A stretch of DNA of 64,000 nucleotides from Hyphomicrobiales bacterium (GCA_025359045.1 JANYHN010000032.1:1-64000), one strand, 5' to 3'. Counted from the stretch's first letter, positions 36,360 to 46,108 are shown. Translations and numbers: made by a program. Notes: generated by a model not told the origin, from the letters alone.

Positions 36360-39282
36360 GGAGGCGTTCTCCCTGCTTATCGATAAAGTGTGGAGAGACG
36401 ATGCGGGCTTTTACGTTTTCGTTTTTCAGCGGAAAGGCACAGATTATCTCTTTGCCTTCATGTTTCATGCCCCCATTGTAGAGCGCTAAGGCAATATATT
36501 TGTTCAGCTCCGTCGACCATGTAACCGATGTGATATAACCGCGGCCATGACCTTTGATTTCATCAGTTGCGGCAAATAGAATTGCGCCGCCGCGCAACTT
36601 CGCACCGTCTTCCATACATTCAATGCCCACGAGGCTCCAGCGTTCAGGCGCTTGGCAGTCTTCACGAAAGCGCAGTTCTTTGCCGATGTAAGCTTTATCT
36701 TTGCCAGCCATTTTGCCAAGGCCCAGATCATCGAGCGTATTACGATGGTCAAGATCAGCACCCGCGACGTGGCCTTTCTCAATGCGCAATGATGCAAGTG
36801 CTTCAAGGCCATATGGTTTGATGCCAAGTGGCGCGGCGGCGTTCAAAATATGTTCCCATAACGCTGTGGTATAGTCAGCAGAACAATGAACTTCGTAAGC
36901 TAGCTCACCCGAGAAAGAAAGACGAAGGACGCGCACTCCAACACCTTCGAACTTAAAATCCATCACGCCCAAGTAAGGTAACGCTTCGTTGGTGATGTCG
37001 ATTTCAGGGAAGGCCAATTGCAAGGCGCGGCGCGAGTTTGGTCCTGAGACCGCCATTCCACCCCATTGATCAGTGAGCGACGTGACATGCACATCCAAGT
37101 CCGTCCAATGCATTTGCAGCAGATATTCAAGCCAGCTCATAACTTCGCCTGCTTGCGCTGTTGTTGTGGTCATATAGAATTGCGTGTCGTTGATGCGCGA
37201 TGTTGTGCCGTCATCCAGCACCACGCCATCATCGTTTAGCATCACACCATAACGGGCGCGTCCAACAGGCAGTTTAGCAAAGCCGTTAACGTAAACACGG
37301 TTCAGAAATTCAGCGGCGTCCGGCCCCTGCACGTCAATTTTGCCAAGCGTTGAAACGTCAGCAATACCAACATTCTGGCGCACCAATTCCATTTCTTTGA
37401 TGTATGCAGCCTCAGGTGTGTTGCCTGCCCAATTATAATACCACGCGCGCATCCACAGACCAGCTTCAATAAAAGTTGCGCCGTTGTTAACGTGCCAATC
37501 GTGCAAGGGTGAAAGACGCTTCGGACGGAAATGGGCCGCAACGGTTCGACCAGCAATTGCGCCCACAGTTATCGGCGAATATGGCGGTCGGAAAGTTGTT
37601 GTTCCAGCTTGCGACATAGCGAGCCCGCGCAAATCCGCCATCATAGCAAGCGCATTTATATTTGATGTTTTACCTTGGTCTGTGCCCATGCCCAATGTGG
37701 TGTAGCGCTTTAAATGTTCAACGCTGAGATAACCTTCTTGATGTGCGCCTCTGATGTCTTTCACTGTCACATCATTTTGGAAATCAACGAACGCGTATTT
37801 TTCGTTCGCCTTTTCCGCGGCATTCCAAATCGGTTGAATTGAATATTTGCGGTCCTCACGAATTGCGGGGAGATCAAGCTCTTTGATTTTTTTGCACTCT
37901 GGCAAAGCTGCCCGGGCTGCTACTTCACCTTCGCGAATTGCAGCGAGCAAACCGAACGTGCCTTTAACTGCCCCTGCTCCGAAATGCGATTTTGCAAAGC
38001 CACCGGGAATAAAGGCCGCAATCTTCTCATCGAATTTGGGTTTGATACCACCATGCGATGTGAGATGCACTGCGGGGCTCCAGCCGCCAGACATTCCCAA
38101 CACATCGCACTCGATTGTAACTGCATGTCTTCCGCTCAAACGCACGGCGCGCATTTGTTTTTCGCCCACCACATCAGAGATTCCACAGCTGGGGAATATA
38201 GCGATGCCGAGCTGCGCTGCTTTAGCGAGCAAATCTCCAGATAAGGCACTGCGATGTTCAGCAACGGTCACAGCCACATCATGTTCGGCTAGATCAAACG
38301 CTGTGGCATAAGCACTATCGTTGTTGGTGACTATTACAGCGCGTTTCTTGGGAGCCACGCTGAAGCGATTGAGATAGGTGCGCAAAGCCGATGCCAGCAT
38401 CACGCCGGGGCGATCATTGTTAGCAAACACCAGTGGACGTTCAATTGCGCCAGTTGCCATGATAATCGTCCGTGCGCGGAGTTGTTCGGTGATCATCAAT
38501 GCCGAATGGCTTTCTGGTGTATGGTTTAGCACCACCAAATTATCGTCATAAATACCCTGCGCGGTAGTGCGTTTCAAAAGCCGCACTTCAGACGATTTTT
38601 CAAGCTCCGCAATTTGGGTTTTGCGCCAGCGTTCGAGCTCTTCACTGCCCGACGACAAAATACTACCACCGAATTCAAAATCTTGCTCGGCGAGAACGAC
38701 ACGTGCGCCAGTCCGCGCAGCTGTAACCGCAGCAGCGAGGCCAGCAGGGCCGGAGCCGATGACAAGAACATCACAAAACATGTAACGCATATCATAACGC
38801 GCCGTATCAAGGTCAGGTAGAGCAGCGCCAAGGCCTGCTGCTTTACGTATGATAGGCTCATACATCATCCAAGATTTTTTAAATGGACCCATAAAAGTCT
38901 TATAATAAAAACCTGCGCCAAACAGGGGCGAGAGCAACTGGTTCACAGCCATGAGGTCGAAATTCAGAGACGGCCAAGCGTTTTGGCTCTTTGCGGTGAT
39001 GCCAGATTTGAGTTCAGCAGTGGTGCTTATGGTATTGGGTTCCGTGCGTCCACCAATACCAGTCGTGAACAGTGCGTTCGGCTCTTCAATGCCCGCCCCT
39101 ATTATTCCGCGCGGGCGGTGATATTTAAAACTTCGGCCTAGCAGAGTTTTGCCATTGGCTAGCAGGGCAGACGCCAAAGTGTCGCCCGCAAAACCATTGG
39201 TCATTTTTCCGTCAAATTGAAATGAGATCAACTTGGTGCGATCGATATGCGATTGTTTATCGATGCGTTTGAAGGCAGTCAC
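36352..39282 (-). CDS. soxA: sarcosine oxidase subunit alpha
   Basis: The large subunit (976 residues) that binds NAD+ and tetrahydrofolate. The N-terminal ferredoxin-like domain has FAGDTLASALLANG and FKYHRPRGIIGAGIEEPNAL. The nucleotide-binding domain has VLVIGSGPAGLAAAVTAAR (about 175-195). A GcvT-like C-terminal half (about 590-970) holds the THF site, where the methyl group from sarcosine becomes 5,10-methylene-THF. It overlaps soxD by 4 bases (ATGA). Confidence 0.96.
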   Translation of the reverse strand: MTAFKRIDKQSHIDRTKLISFQFDGKMTNGFAGDTLASALLANGKTLLGRSFKYHRPRGIIGAGIEEPNALFTTGIGGRTEPNTISTTAELKSGITAKSQNAWPSLNFDLMAVNQLLSPLFGAGFYYKTFMGPFKKSWMMYEPIIRKAAGLGAALPDLDTARYDMRYMFCDVLVIGSGPAGLAAAVTAARTGARVVLAEQDFEFGGSILSSGSEELERWRKTQIAELEKSSEVRLLKRTTAQGIYDDNLVVLNHTPESHSALMITEQLRARTIIMATGAIERPLVFANNDRPGVMLASALRTYLNRFSVAPKKRAVIVTNNDSAYATAFDLAEHDVAVTVAEHRSALSGDLLAKAAQLGIAIFPSCGISDVVGEKQMRAVRLSGRHAVTIECDVLGMSGGWSPAVHLTSHGGIKPKFDEKIAAFIPGGFAKSHFGAGAVKGTFGLLAAIREGEVAARAALPECKKIKELDLPAIREDRKYSIQPIWNAAEKANEKYAFVDFQNDVTVKDIRGAHQEGYLSVEHLKRYTTLGMGTDQGKTSNINALAMMADLRGLAMSQAGTTTFRPPYSPITVGAIAGRTVAAHFRPKRLSPLHDWHVNNGATFIEAGLWMRAWYYNWAGNTPEAAYIKEMELVRQNVGIADVSTLGKIDVQGPDAAEFLNRVYVNGFAKLPVGRARYGVMLNDDGVVLDDGTTSRINDTQFYMTTTTAQAGEVMSWLEYLLQMHWTDLDVHVTSLTDQWGGMAVSGPNSRRALQLAFPEIDITNEALPYLGVMDFKFEGVGVRVLRLSFSGELAYEVHCSADYTTALWEHILNAAAPLGIKPYGLEALASLRIEKGHVAGADLDHRNTLDDLGLGKMAGKDKAYIGKELRFREDCQAPERWSLVGIECMEDGAKLRGGAILFAATDEIKGHGRGYITSVTWSTELNKYIALALYNGGMKHEGKEIICAFPLKNENVKARIVSPHFIDKQGERLHA

Positions 39283-39524
39283 TTCTCGCCTCCGATGATT
39301 TCGTTTGTCGCAGTGTTACGATTCAATTTGAACCATTGGCGACACCCATAGACATGTTGCCAATACTCAAGGTGTGGACCTTTGGGATTATCAAACACGA
39401 ATTTATAGTCATGCCATTGTTTCAAGTCGCCAGTATCATGAGTGGGGCGCATCTTGGATGCATCACCACCATAGCGGAATTCTGCTACATCTCTTTCACC
39501 ACAATGGGGGCATGGAACTCTCAT
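39279..39524 (-). CDS. soxD: sarcosine oxidase subunit delta
   Basis: An 81-residue zinc-binding delta subunit. The zinc ligands are seen in RVPCPHCGERD at the start and HVYGCRQWF near residue 60. FRYGGDASKMRP and the conserved WHDYKFVFDNPKG match the family. It overlaps soxB and soxA by 4 bases each. Confidence 0.95.
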   Translation of the reverse strand: MRVPCPHCGERDVAEFRYGGDASKMRPTHDTGDLKQWHDYKFVFDNPKGPHLEYWQHVYGCRQWFKLNRNTATNEIIGGEK

Positions 39525-40780
39525 TGCTTATAAGCCCAATTTCCAATGCCATATTCATCAAGCTCTTTGCCCTTTTCAAAGCGATCAAGCGAGAAGCATT
39601 TGTTGAGTTCATGTTCCTGATCATTGGCAATCATGTAAGCGAATGTGGTACCAGATGCAGGTGTGGCCTTAAAGCCTTGATAGCACCAGCCACCATTCAA
39701 ATAGAGCCCGTCGATTGGTGTTTTGCAAATGAAGGGTGAGCCATCAGGTGTCATATCTTGAATGCCGCCCCAATGCCTGAGAAGGCGCATACGCGACATA
39801 AAGGGCAGCAACGTGGTCGCACTTTCCATCACGTTTTGAATGCGGTGAAATTGGCCACGCTGCGTATAAGTATTGAACCCATCAATATGCCCGCCAAACA
39901 CTATGCCGCCCTTGTCAGACTGGGAAAGATAAAACAGCTCCGCACCCCAAGACACAACGTGATGAACGATAGGCTTTACAGGTTCGGTGACAAATGCTTG
40001 CAAGATGTGGCTTTCGACAGGCAGCCTGAGACCCGCCATCTTAGCTACATGTGACGTGTGGCCTGCAACAGCAATACCCACCTTGCTCGACAAAATTTTT
40101 CCGCGCGAGGTTTCGACGCCGACCACTTTATCGCCGTCTTTCAAAATCGCGCTCACTTCACAATTTTCAATAATATGCACGCCCAGTTGCGAAGCCGCGC
40201 GCGCATAACCCCAAGCCACGGCATCGTGGCGCACGGTGCCAGCACGCGGTTGATGAATGGCGCCATGGACGGGAAAGCGCGCCTCTTTCGAATAATCGAG
40301 ATACGGCAATTCCTTCATTACTTCATTACGATCCATAAGTTCGGCATCAATGCCGTTAAGGCGCATGATGTTGCCGCGTCTCGCGAATGCATCTACCTGC
40401 CCTGGCGACACGGCTAAAATCATTTGCCCACGATGCGAAACCATGCAGTTGAAATTCAGTTCGTGAGAAAGGCCTTCCCACAGTTGCATGGATTTCTCGA
40501 AGAACGCCGTATTGCCACCAATCATATAATTCGAGCGTATCAGGGTCGTATTGCGACCCACATTTCCAGAGCCGATATATGATTTTTCGAGAACGGCAAT
40601 ATTCTTAATGCCATGGTTTTTGGCCAAATAATAAGCCGTGGCCAGCCCATGACCGCCGCCGCCGATGATGATCACATCATATGAAGATTTGGGCTCTGGC
40701 TTTTCCCAAGCTTCTGGCCATGGCTCAGACGGCCGCAACGCATGCTTTACCAGCGAGAATATGGAATAGCCTTTTGCCAT
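39521..40780 (-). CDS. soxB: sarcosine oxidase subunit beta
   Basis: The catalytic beta subunit (419 residues) that oxidises sarcosine. The N-terminal FAD domain reads DVIIIGGGGHGLATAYYLA. The block QPRAGTVRHDAVAWGYARAA carries the His that covalently binds FMN in characterised homologues. LRLPVESHILQAF and the C-terminal WCYQGFKATPASG are also family-like. It follows the MFS gene by 30 bases. Confidence 0.96.
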   Translation of the reverse strand: MAKGYSIFSLVKHALRPSEPWPEAWEKPEPKSSYDVIIIGGGGHGLATAYYLAKNHGIKNIAVLEKSYIGSGNVGRNTTLIRSNYMIGGNTAFFEKSMQLWEGLSHELNFNCMVSHRGQMILAVSPGQVDAFARRGNIMRLNGIDAELMDRNEVMKELPYLDYSKEARFPVHGAIHQPRAGTVRHDAVAWGYARAASQLGVHIIENCEVSAILKDGDKVVGVETSRGKILSSKVGIAVAGHTSHVAKMAGLRLPVESHILQAFVTEPVKPIVHHVVSWGAELFYLSQSDKGGIVFGGHIDGFNTYTQRGQFHRIQNVMESATTLLPFMSRMRLLRHWGGIQDMTPDGSPFICKTPIDGLYLNGGWCYQGFKATPASGTTFAYMIANDQEHELNKCFSLDRFEKGKELDEYGIGNWAYKQ

Positions 40781-40810
40781 TATGGCTTAATATCTGAAAT
40801 TATTGGCCAT

Positions 40811-42019
40811 TCAAGCGCCAGATTTTTCACCAGTGCGACCGCGCTCAGCCCATTCCATCGACGCCCACATCAATACGCCGAGAGTTAAGAAGGCGATCGA
40901 GATTGGATAAAGCGTGCCATCATACATCCGACCGGCTCCTCCACCTAAAACAACTGCCATAAGCGATGAGATAAATCCAGAAATCGCTGCCGCCATGCCT
41001 GCATTCTTGCCCATAGGTTCCAAGGCCAACGCATTTATGTTGCCAAAAGTAAGGCCGCTGAAGAAGAAAGACCAAGGCAATAGCATGCCCAGTAACAATA
41101 GTGGCGGGTGTCCTGAAAAGATCACACAGGCAATCATCATGATGGACCAAACGAGCAGAAAGCCGCGCACCGCCCATTTTGATATACTCCTCATGCCAAA
41201 TTTCTTCACATAATATCCATTGAAAACCATCGCTATAGCAATCGCTATTGCTAGTCCGCCGAACCACAAGGCAAACTTGTCACCTTGCTCATACTGATCG
41301 GCGAATATTTGTTGCGATGTGCCTAGGTAACATGTGAACGCTGCGAAAATGAATCCGGCCGCTAACGTATAACCCAAGCAAACACGGTTGTTCATTACTA
41401 AAAGTGCACTGGCCCACAGTTCTCGTGGAGAAAACTCGTGCCGGTTTTCCGGAGCTAATGTTTCGGATTGACGCAAGCCCAGCCAAAGACCCGCAATAAT
41501 GGAAGCGACAACAAATCCCGTAAATATATAACGCCAGGACGCAACATAAAGAACAAGTTGCCCAATACTCGGCGCCAAAATTGGCACGAGCATAAAGACT
41601 GACATTACAAAACTCATGATGCGGGCCATGTCTGCGCCCTTGGCGCCATCGCGCACCATGGCCGTTGAAACCACGCGCGGCGAAGCGCCACCAAAGCCTT
41701 GTAAGATGCGTCCCAAAATCATCATCGTGTAGTTGGTTGAAGCCATGCAGGTGAGTGCGCCTAATGCATAAAGCACCAAGCCAATATAAATAATTGGCTT
41801 TCGTCCAAATGAATCTGAAAGCGGTCCAAAAATCAACTGCCCGAATGTCAATCCAACAAAAAATCCAAGCACAATAAATTGACGGTCATTTGGATTGGCA
41901 GCACCAAGTTGGGTGGCGATTTGGCCTACCGCGGGCAGCATCGTATCAATCGACATGGCCATCAATGCGGTTAAGAATGCGATCAACGCGATGAATTCAA
42001 CAGGACGAGTGTTTTGCAT
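40811..42019 (-). CDS. MFS transporter, Bcr/CflA type
   Basis: A 402-residue twelve-helix major facilitator. The first-loop motif A is GPLSDSFGRKP, and the fold begins FIALIAFLTALMAMSIDTMLPAVGQIA, as in Bcr/CflA drug-proton antiporters. Positioned between the M55 peptidase (21 bases upstream) and soxB (30 bases downstream) on the same strand. In this setting it could move an N-methylated amino acid, dipeptide or antibiotic; the direction of transport is not known. Confidence 0.88.
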   Translation of the reverse strand: MQNTRPVEFIALIAFLTALMAMSIDTMLPAVGQIATQLGAANPNDRQFIVLGFFVGLTFGQLIFGPLSDSFGRKPIIYIGLVLYALGALTCMASTNYTMMILGRILQGFGGASPRVVSTAMVRDGAKGADMARIMSFVMSVFMLVPILAPSIGQLVLYVASWRYIFTGFVVASIIAGLWLGLRQSETLAPENRHEFSPRELWASALLVMNNRVCLGYTLAAGFIFAAFTCYLGTSQQIFADQYEQGDKFALWFGGLAIAIAIAMVFNGYYVKKFGMRSISKWAVRGFLLVWSIMMIACVIFSGHPPLLLLGMLLPWSFFFSGLTFGNINALALEPMGKNAGMAAAISGFISSLMAVVLGGGAGRMYDGTLYPISIAFLTLGVLMWASMEWAERGRTGEKSGA

Positions 42020-42040
42020 GGATGTTATTTTATAAAACTC

Positions 42041-42838
42041 TTATTTGATGAAGCGCATGGCGCGCATAACGTCGAAGAAATTATCCGTCTCAATACGGTT
42101 GGTACGGTTGCCGATGTGTTTCACGCCGGGATAGAAGCTTTTCTCATAGGCTAAATCTGGCGTCATGTAAGTAATGTCCAAAATGCATTTAGCCAACGGG
42201 GTAATGAGGCATTGCTTTAAATCTCCCAATAGTGATTTTTCCACACCGTTCATAATTGCCTCTTGGGCGGCCGCGGGCGACATGGATATAGTTGATGCAC
42301 CCTTGCCCGCTTTGACCGACACATAAGAGATATTGGTATTTGCGGCCTTTACTTCTTGCATCAGGCCCTTATCGCCGCTTACCAAAACTGTGGGCACGCC
42401 AAAGGTGGCTGCGGCGTTAGAAAACAGCGTGAACTCGGAAGCGGGCTTGCCGTTCAGCACAACCGAATGCGTGCGCGTATTCATGGTGTGGGCTAAATTG
42501 TTTTCTTCTGAGCCAACGCCCGAATGCCAGCCAATCATAATCAGTGCATCAAAGCTTTGGTCTAATTCTTGGATCATGCTGTAGGGATGGCCAGACCAGC
42601 CGCGGATAATGTTGCATTCTTTGGGCAACATGGTGGTGATTAAGTTGCGGCCTGAATCATGGGCATCCTTAATCCAAATCTCTGTAGCCCCCGCAGCGCG
42701 CGCGCCCTCGACAGCAGCGATGGTTTCGCGTGTCATAATTTCGCGGAATTCATGCCAGTCGGGGTGGTTTTTCTCAGCCTCGTCCCAGTGGGTGATCCCG
42801 GCCACGCCCTCAATATCAACACTGATGTATATTTTCAT
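42041..42838 (-). CDS. M55 family D-aminopeptidase (DppA-like)
   Basis: A zinc-dependent aminopeptidase of 265 residues. The start KIYISVDIEGVAG supplies the metal ligands Asp8 and Glu10. Further ligands lie in DAHDSGRN and IGWHSGVGSEENNLAHTM. DppA acts on D-amino-acid peptides such as D-Ala-D-Ala; this one is the first gene of the minus-strand sox operon. I prefer the ATG at 42838. An alternative in-frame ATG at 42859 would overlap the start of the divergent P450 gene. Confidence 0.87.
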   Translation of the reverse strand: MKIYISVDIEGVAGITHWDEAEKNHPDWHEFREIMTRETIAAVEGARAAGATEIWIKDAHDSGRNLITTMLPKECNIIRGWSGHPYSMIQELDQSFDALIMIGWHSGVGSEENNLAHTMNTRTHSVVLNGKPASEFTLFSNAAATFGVPTVLVSGDKGLMQEVKAANTNISYVSVKAGKGASTISMSPAAAQEAIMNGVEKSLLGDLKQCLITPLAKCILDITYMTPDLAYEKSFYPGVKHIGNRTNRIETDNFFDVMRAMRFIK

Positions 42839-42857
42839 TTTTGCTACATTAGTTGGC

Positions 42858-44063
42858 ATGATCATCGATTCCAATAGCCGCTCTGTGCAACTCGACCCGC
42901 GTAACACGCAGTTCTACGAAGACCCCTACCCCTATTATCGCCTAATACGGGAGCAAGTTCCGGTATTTAGATGGGAAGAATATGGCCACTGGTGTTTTGC
43001 CCGCCATGAAGATGTGAATGCACTCTTGCGCGACCGCCGCTTTGGTCGCCAGATTTTGCATGTGGCTTCGCGAGAGGAATTGGGCTGGGCAGAACCACCC
43101 GAACATATCGCAGGTTTCACAGCCCATGAAAAACATTCTCTATTGGAGCTTGAGCCGCCCGTGCACTCAAGGCTGCGCGGCCTCATCAACCGTGCATTTC
43201 TCACGCGGCAGGTAGAGCGATTGCGCCCGATAATTACGAATCTTTCCAATCTCTTGATTGATAGTTTTGAAGCAAAAGGTGAGGTGGATTTGCTGGCTGC
43301 TTATGCAACACCCATTCCGGTTATCGTCATATGCGAATTGCTGGGCGCGCCTGTCGAAATGGCCGATCAGTTTCTAAAATGGTCTCACAATCACGTGGCC
43401 ATGTATATGGCCAAGCGCGACCGCGCGATTGAAGACGCGGCGGTAAAAGCGGTTCTCGAATTTAGTAATTATATGCGCGGCCTCATCTCCGAGCGGCGCC
43501 GCTGTCCAAAAGACGATTTGCTTTCTGAATTGGTGAAGGCCGAAACCGAAGGGCAAAAACTTTCCGAAGATGAGTTGGTGACAACCGCCATTTTAATTTT
43601 AAACGCGGGCCATGAAGCCACGGTGCATTCGATCGGCAATGGCGTGAAGGCAATGTTGGAGCGGGGCCTGTCCGGTCCGATCACCGAAGGCCTGATCGAA
43701 GAAGTCCTTCGCTTTGAGGCGCCACTGCATATGTTTACGCGTTATGCTCTGGAAGATTTGGAATATGCGGGTGTCCATTTGAAAAAGGGAGAAACCGTAG
43801 GCCTAATGTTAGGCGCCGCCAACCGCGACCCGGCCCAATTTCCATATCCCGATATATTCAACGCCTCACGCACTGCCAACCCGCATGTGAGCTTCGGCGC
43901 AGGCATCCACTTTTGTGTTGGAGCGCCTTTGGCAAGGCTTGAGATGTTGATAGCGTTTGAAGTGCTTTTTGCACGGCTGCCGCAGTTAAGGTTGGTCGGA
44001 AATCCAAAATACAAAGATGTTTATCATTTTCATGGGTTGGAGGAGTTGCGGGTGCAATTTTAA
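42858..44063 (+). CDS. cytochrome P450
   Basis: A soluble bacterial P450 of 401 residues. The I-helix oxygen-binding segment is AGHEAT, the K-helix ExxR is in EEVLRFEAP, and the haem loop is FGAGIHFCVGAPLARLE, with Cys as the iron ligand. The start ATG at 42858 gives MIIDSNSRSVQLDP; the upstream open frame belongs to the opposite-strand gene. No redox partner gene is adjacent. The coding region begins only 20 bases from the M55 start on the other strand, and no good ribosome-binding site is visible. Confidence 0.92.
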   Translation: MIIDSNSRSVQLDPRNTQFYEDPYPYYRLIREQVPVFRWEEYGHWCFARHEDVNALLRDRRFGRQILHVASREELGWAEPPEHIAGFTAHEKHSLLELEPPVHSRLRGLINRAFLTRQVERLRPIITNLSNLLIDSFEAKGEVDLLAAYATPIPVIVICELLGAPVEMADQFLKWSHNHVAMYMAKRDRAIEDAAVKAVLEFSNYMRGLISERRRCPKDDLLSELVKAETEGQKLSEDELVTTAILILNAGHEATVHSIGNGVKAMLERGLSGPITEGLIEEVLRFEAPLHMFTRYALEDLEYAGVHLKKGETVGLMLGAANRDPAQFPYPDIFNASRTANPHVSFGAGIHFCVGAPLARLEMLIAFEVLFARLPQLRLVGNPKYKDVYHFHGLEELRVQF

Positions 44064-44075
44064 TGTGTGTGACTT

Positions 44076-44109
44076 CTGTCACCAATGCGTCATGTGGGTA
44101 GTTTAAAAT
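44076..44109 (+). promoter_or_regulatory. PHO box and -10 of phoX
   Basis: Two seven-base direct repeats CTGTCAC (44076-44082) and GCGTCAT (44087-44093) separated by four bases match the PhoB-box layout (CTGTCAT-N4-CTGTCAT; 6/7 and 5/7 matches). A -10 candidate TAAAAT lies at 44104-44109, 10 bases after the second repeat, the usual spacing for PhoB-activated promoters that lack a -35. The phoX ATG follows about 53 bases later. Confidence 0.75.
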
Positions 44110-44162
44110 TTAAGGGAGTGGGAACAGTTTTTCACGCTATTTAAATTCATTGGAGGTCTGTT

Positions 44163-45932
44163 ATGTCATTGTTTCGTTCAATTGTTTTATCCGCCACAAT
44201 TATGAGCTCGGGTTCCACAGTGTTTGCCGCCGGAACTATTGAATTTTCTCCTGTTGCAGCGCCAACTGAAGATGCCGCCAAGCGGATTGTGACTGTTTCT
44301 CAAACGGTCAAAATCGATGGCGCTGAACATGCCATCACATGGAATACCATTGCGCGTTCTGGCCAAAAAATAGGCGACGGAGTTTTTGGATCGGTTGTGA
44401 ATGCCAGCGGTTCGGCCATTTATGACAAGAATGGCAAACCTGCTATTTCGGACGCTGCTGATTTCACATCGATTTTGCCCATTGGAGGTAAGCTATTTTC
44501 GGTGACGCATTTTGAGGCCCGCCCAGCTGCCATGTATTTAAGCGAGCTTGCGCAGGACAAAGACGGCAGGTTGACCAGTGTCTCTACACGCTCAATAGAT
44601 TTTTCGTCAATCGGTGGTTTGTGGAACCCTTGTGCGGGTTCAGTTACACCATGGAACTCGCATTTAGGCTCGGAGGAATATCCGCCAGATGCACGCTCAG
44701 TTGAAGCTGCTGTCACTTATGCTGATCTCGATAAGGAAATGCTGGAGATGGCTGAATATTTTGGCGTGAACACCGCATTAGCTCCAATTGCAGCCTTTAA
44801 AGCGGCGTTTCAGCCTTATAAATATGGCTTTCCCGTTGAAGTCACAGTTAGCGACAAGGGCGAAACTGCCGTTGCCAAACATTATGCAATGGGTCGCGTG
44901 GCCGTTGAATTAGCCACTATTATGCCAGATAAAAAAACCGCCTATATTTCTGATGATGGCCTGAACACTGGCTTTTATCGTTTTGTAGCCGACGTAGAGG
45001 GCGATCTGACCTCAGGCCAGCTTTTTGCTGCCAAATGGACGCAAACTTCGGCTGAAGGTGGGGGAAATGCTGATATTTCTTGGGTCGATTTGGGCCACGC
45101 CAATGATGCTGAAATATCAACAGCTTTGAAATTCGGAATTAAATTTTCAGATATGTTTGATTCTACTAAATTTAAAGACGATGGAAGTTGCCCCGATGGT
45201 TTCATGTCCACAAATGCTGAAGGTCGTTCTGAATGCCTGAAAGTTAAGAAAGGTATGGAGGCTTTTGCTTCTCGCCTTGAAACCCGCCGCTATGCTTCAA
45301 TGCTGGGTGCCACCACTGAGTTTCGCAAGATGGAAGGCCAAGCTTTCGACAATGAAGGCAAGCGCCTGTTTCTTTCAATGACAGAAATTTCAAATGGCAT
45401 GGAAGATAACATTAAGGATGGCAAATTTGATAAGGGCGGCCGCAATGATGTAAAACTGGCCAAGAACCCATGTGGTGCCGTCTATGAGTTGCCGATGGAC
45501 GCCAGCTACACAATCACCTCTGCGCGGTCCTTCATCGCCGGCAAACCAACGGAATATAAGGATGGCGCCTATAGGGGTCAAACCTGTGACATTGACGGCA
45601 TTGCAAACCCCGACAATCTCACCTTCATTCCGGGCTATAACACGCTGATCATTGGTGAAGACTCCAGCACAGGCCACCAGAACGACGCCACATGGTCTGT
45701 CAACGCTGAAACCAAGGCGATGACCCGTATCACCACAACACCATATGGTGCCGAGAACACTTCTGTAGATTGGTATCCAGATATCAATGGCTATGCATAT
45801 CTCATGACTGTGGTGCAGCATCCTTATGGTGAGTCTGACGAAGACAAACTGCAAAACCCAGATGATGCGAGAGCTTATGTCGGCTATATCGGCCCATTTC
45901 CCGCGTTTAAAAAACAGGCATCGGCGCAGTAG
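44163..45932 (+). CDS. phoX: PhoX-type alkaline phosphatase (DUF839)
   Basis: A secreted phosphatase (589 residues) that frees phosphate from organic esters in the periplasm; characterised members use iron and calcium cofactors. An N-terminal signal peptide ends near residue 22 (VFAAG). The conserved WNPCAGSVTPWNSHLGSEE and, later, ETRRYASMLGATTEFRKMEG lie in the DUF839 fold. GGAGG lies seven bases before the ATG. The promoter has a PHO box and a strong terminator follows. The signal lacks the usual twin-arginine of many PhoX, so export may be by Sec. Confidence 0.88.
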   Translation: MSLFRSIVLSATIMSSGSTVFAAGTIEFSPVAAPTEDAAKRIVTVSQTVKIDGAEHAITWNTIARSGQKIGDGVFGSVVNASGSAIYDKNGKPAISDAADFTSILPIGGKLFSVTHFEARPAAMYLSELAQDKDGRLTSVSTRSIDFSSIGGLWNPCAGSVTPWNSHLGSEEYPPDARSVEAAVTYADLDKEMLEMAEYFGVNTALAPIAAFKAAFQPYKYGFPVEVTVSDKGETAVAKHYAMGRVAVELATIMPDKKTAYISDDGLNTGFYRFVADVEGDLTSGQLFAAKWTQTSAEGGGNADISWVDLGHANDAEISTALKFGIKFSDMFDSTKFKDDGSCPDGFMSTNAEGRSECLKVKKGMEAFASRLETRRYASMLGATTEFRKMEGQAFDNEGKRLFLSMTEISNGMEDNIKDGKFDKGGRNDVKLAKNPCGAVYELPMDASYTITSARSFIAGKPTEYKDGAYRGQTCDIDGIANPDNLTFIPGYNTLIIGEDSSTGHQNDATWSVNAETKAMTRITTTPYGAENTSVDWYPDINGYAYLMTVVQHPYGESDEDKLQNPDDARAYVGYIGPFPAFKKQASAQ

Positions 45933-45953
45933 TCTGATTCAGGGTTAAATCGT

Positions 45954-45986
45954 AAAGCCGCCTTATGGAAATGGGGCGGCTTTTTC
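45954..45986 (+). terminator. Rho-independent terminator of phoX
   Basis: Stem AAAGCCGCC (45954-45962) pairs perfectly with GGCGGCTTT (45975-45983) and is followed by a T-run (45981-45985). It lies about 20 bases after the phoX stop. On the opposite strand the run after the stem is not T-rich. Confidence 0.93.
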
Positions 45987-46065
45987 ACAATTAAAATGAT
46001 GGGCATGGTTTTCAGGAAGGTCGTTTCCTGCCTAAGCTTTGACGTTTGTTGCCGCCTGCAAGCGA

Positions 46066-46108
46066 TTTGTTGAGACTACACAGAGATAAGTGAAATTTTC
46101 TCAACAAA
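46066..46108. promoter_or_regulatory. 10-bp inverted repeat immediately before mttB homologue
   Basis: Perfect arms TTTGTTGAGA (46066-46075) and TCTCAACAAA (46099-46108) enclose 23 bases. The right arm runs into the AAAGG ribosome-binding site (46106-46110), and the gene starts at 46118. It can be a DNA site for a dimeric regulator, or an mRNA hairpin that hides the ribosome-binding site. Confidence 0.6.
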
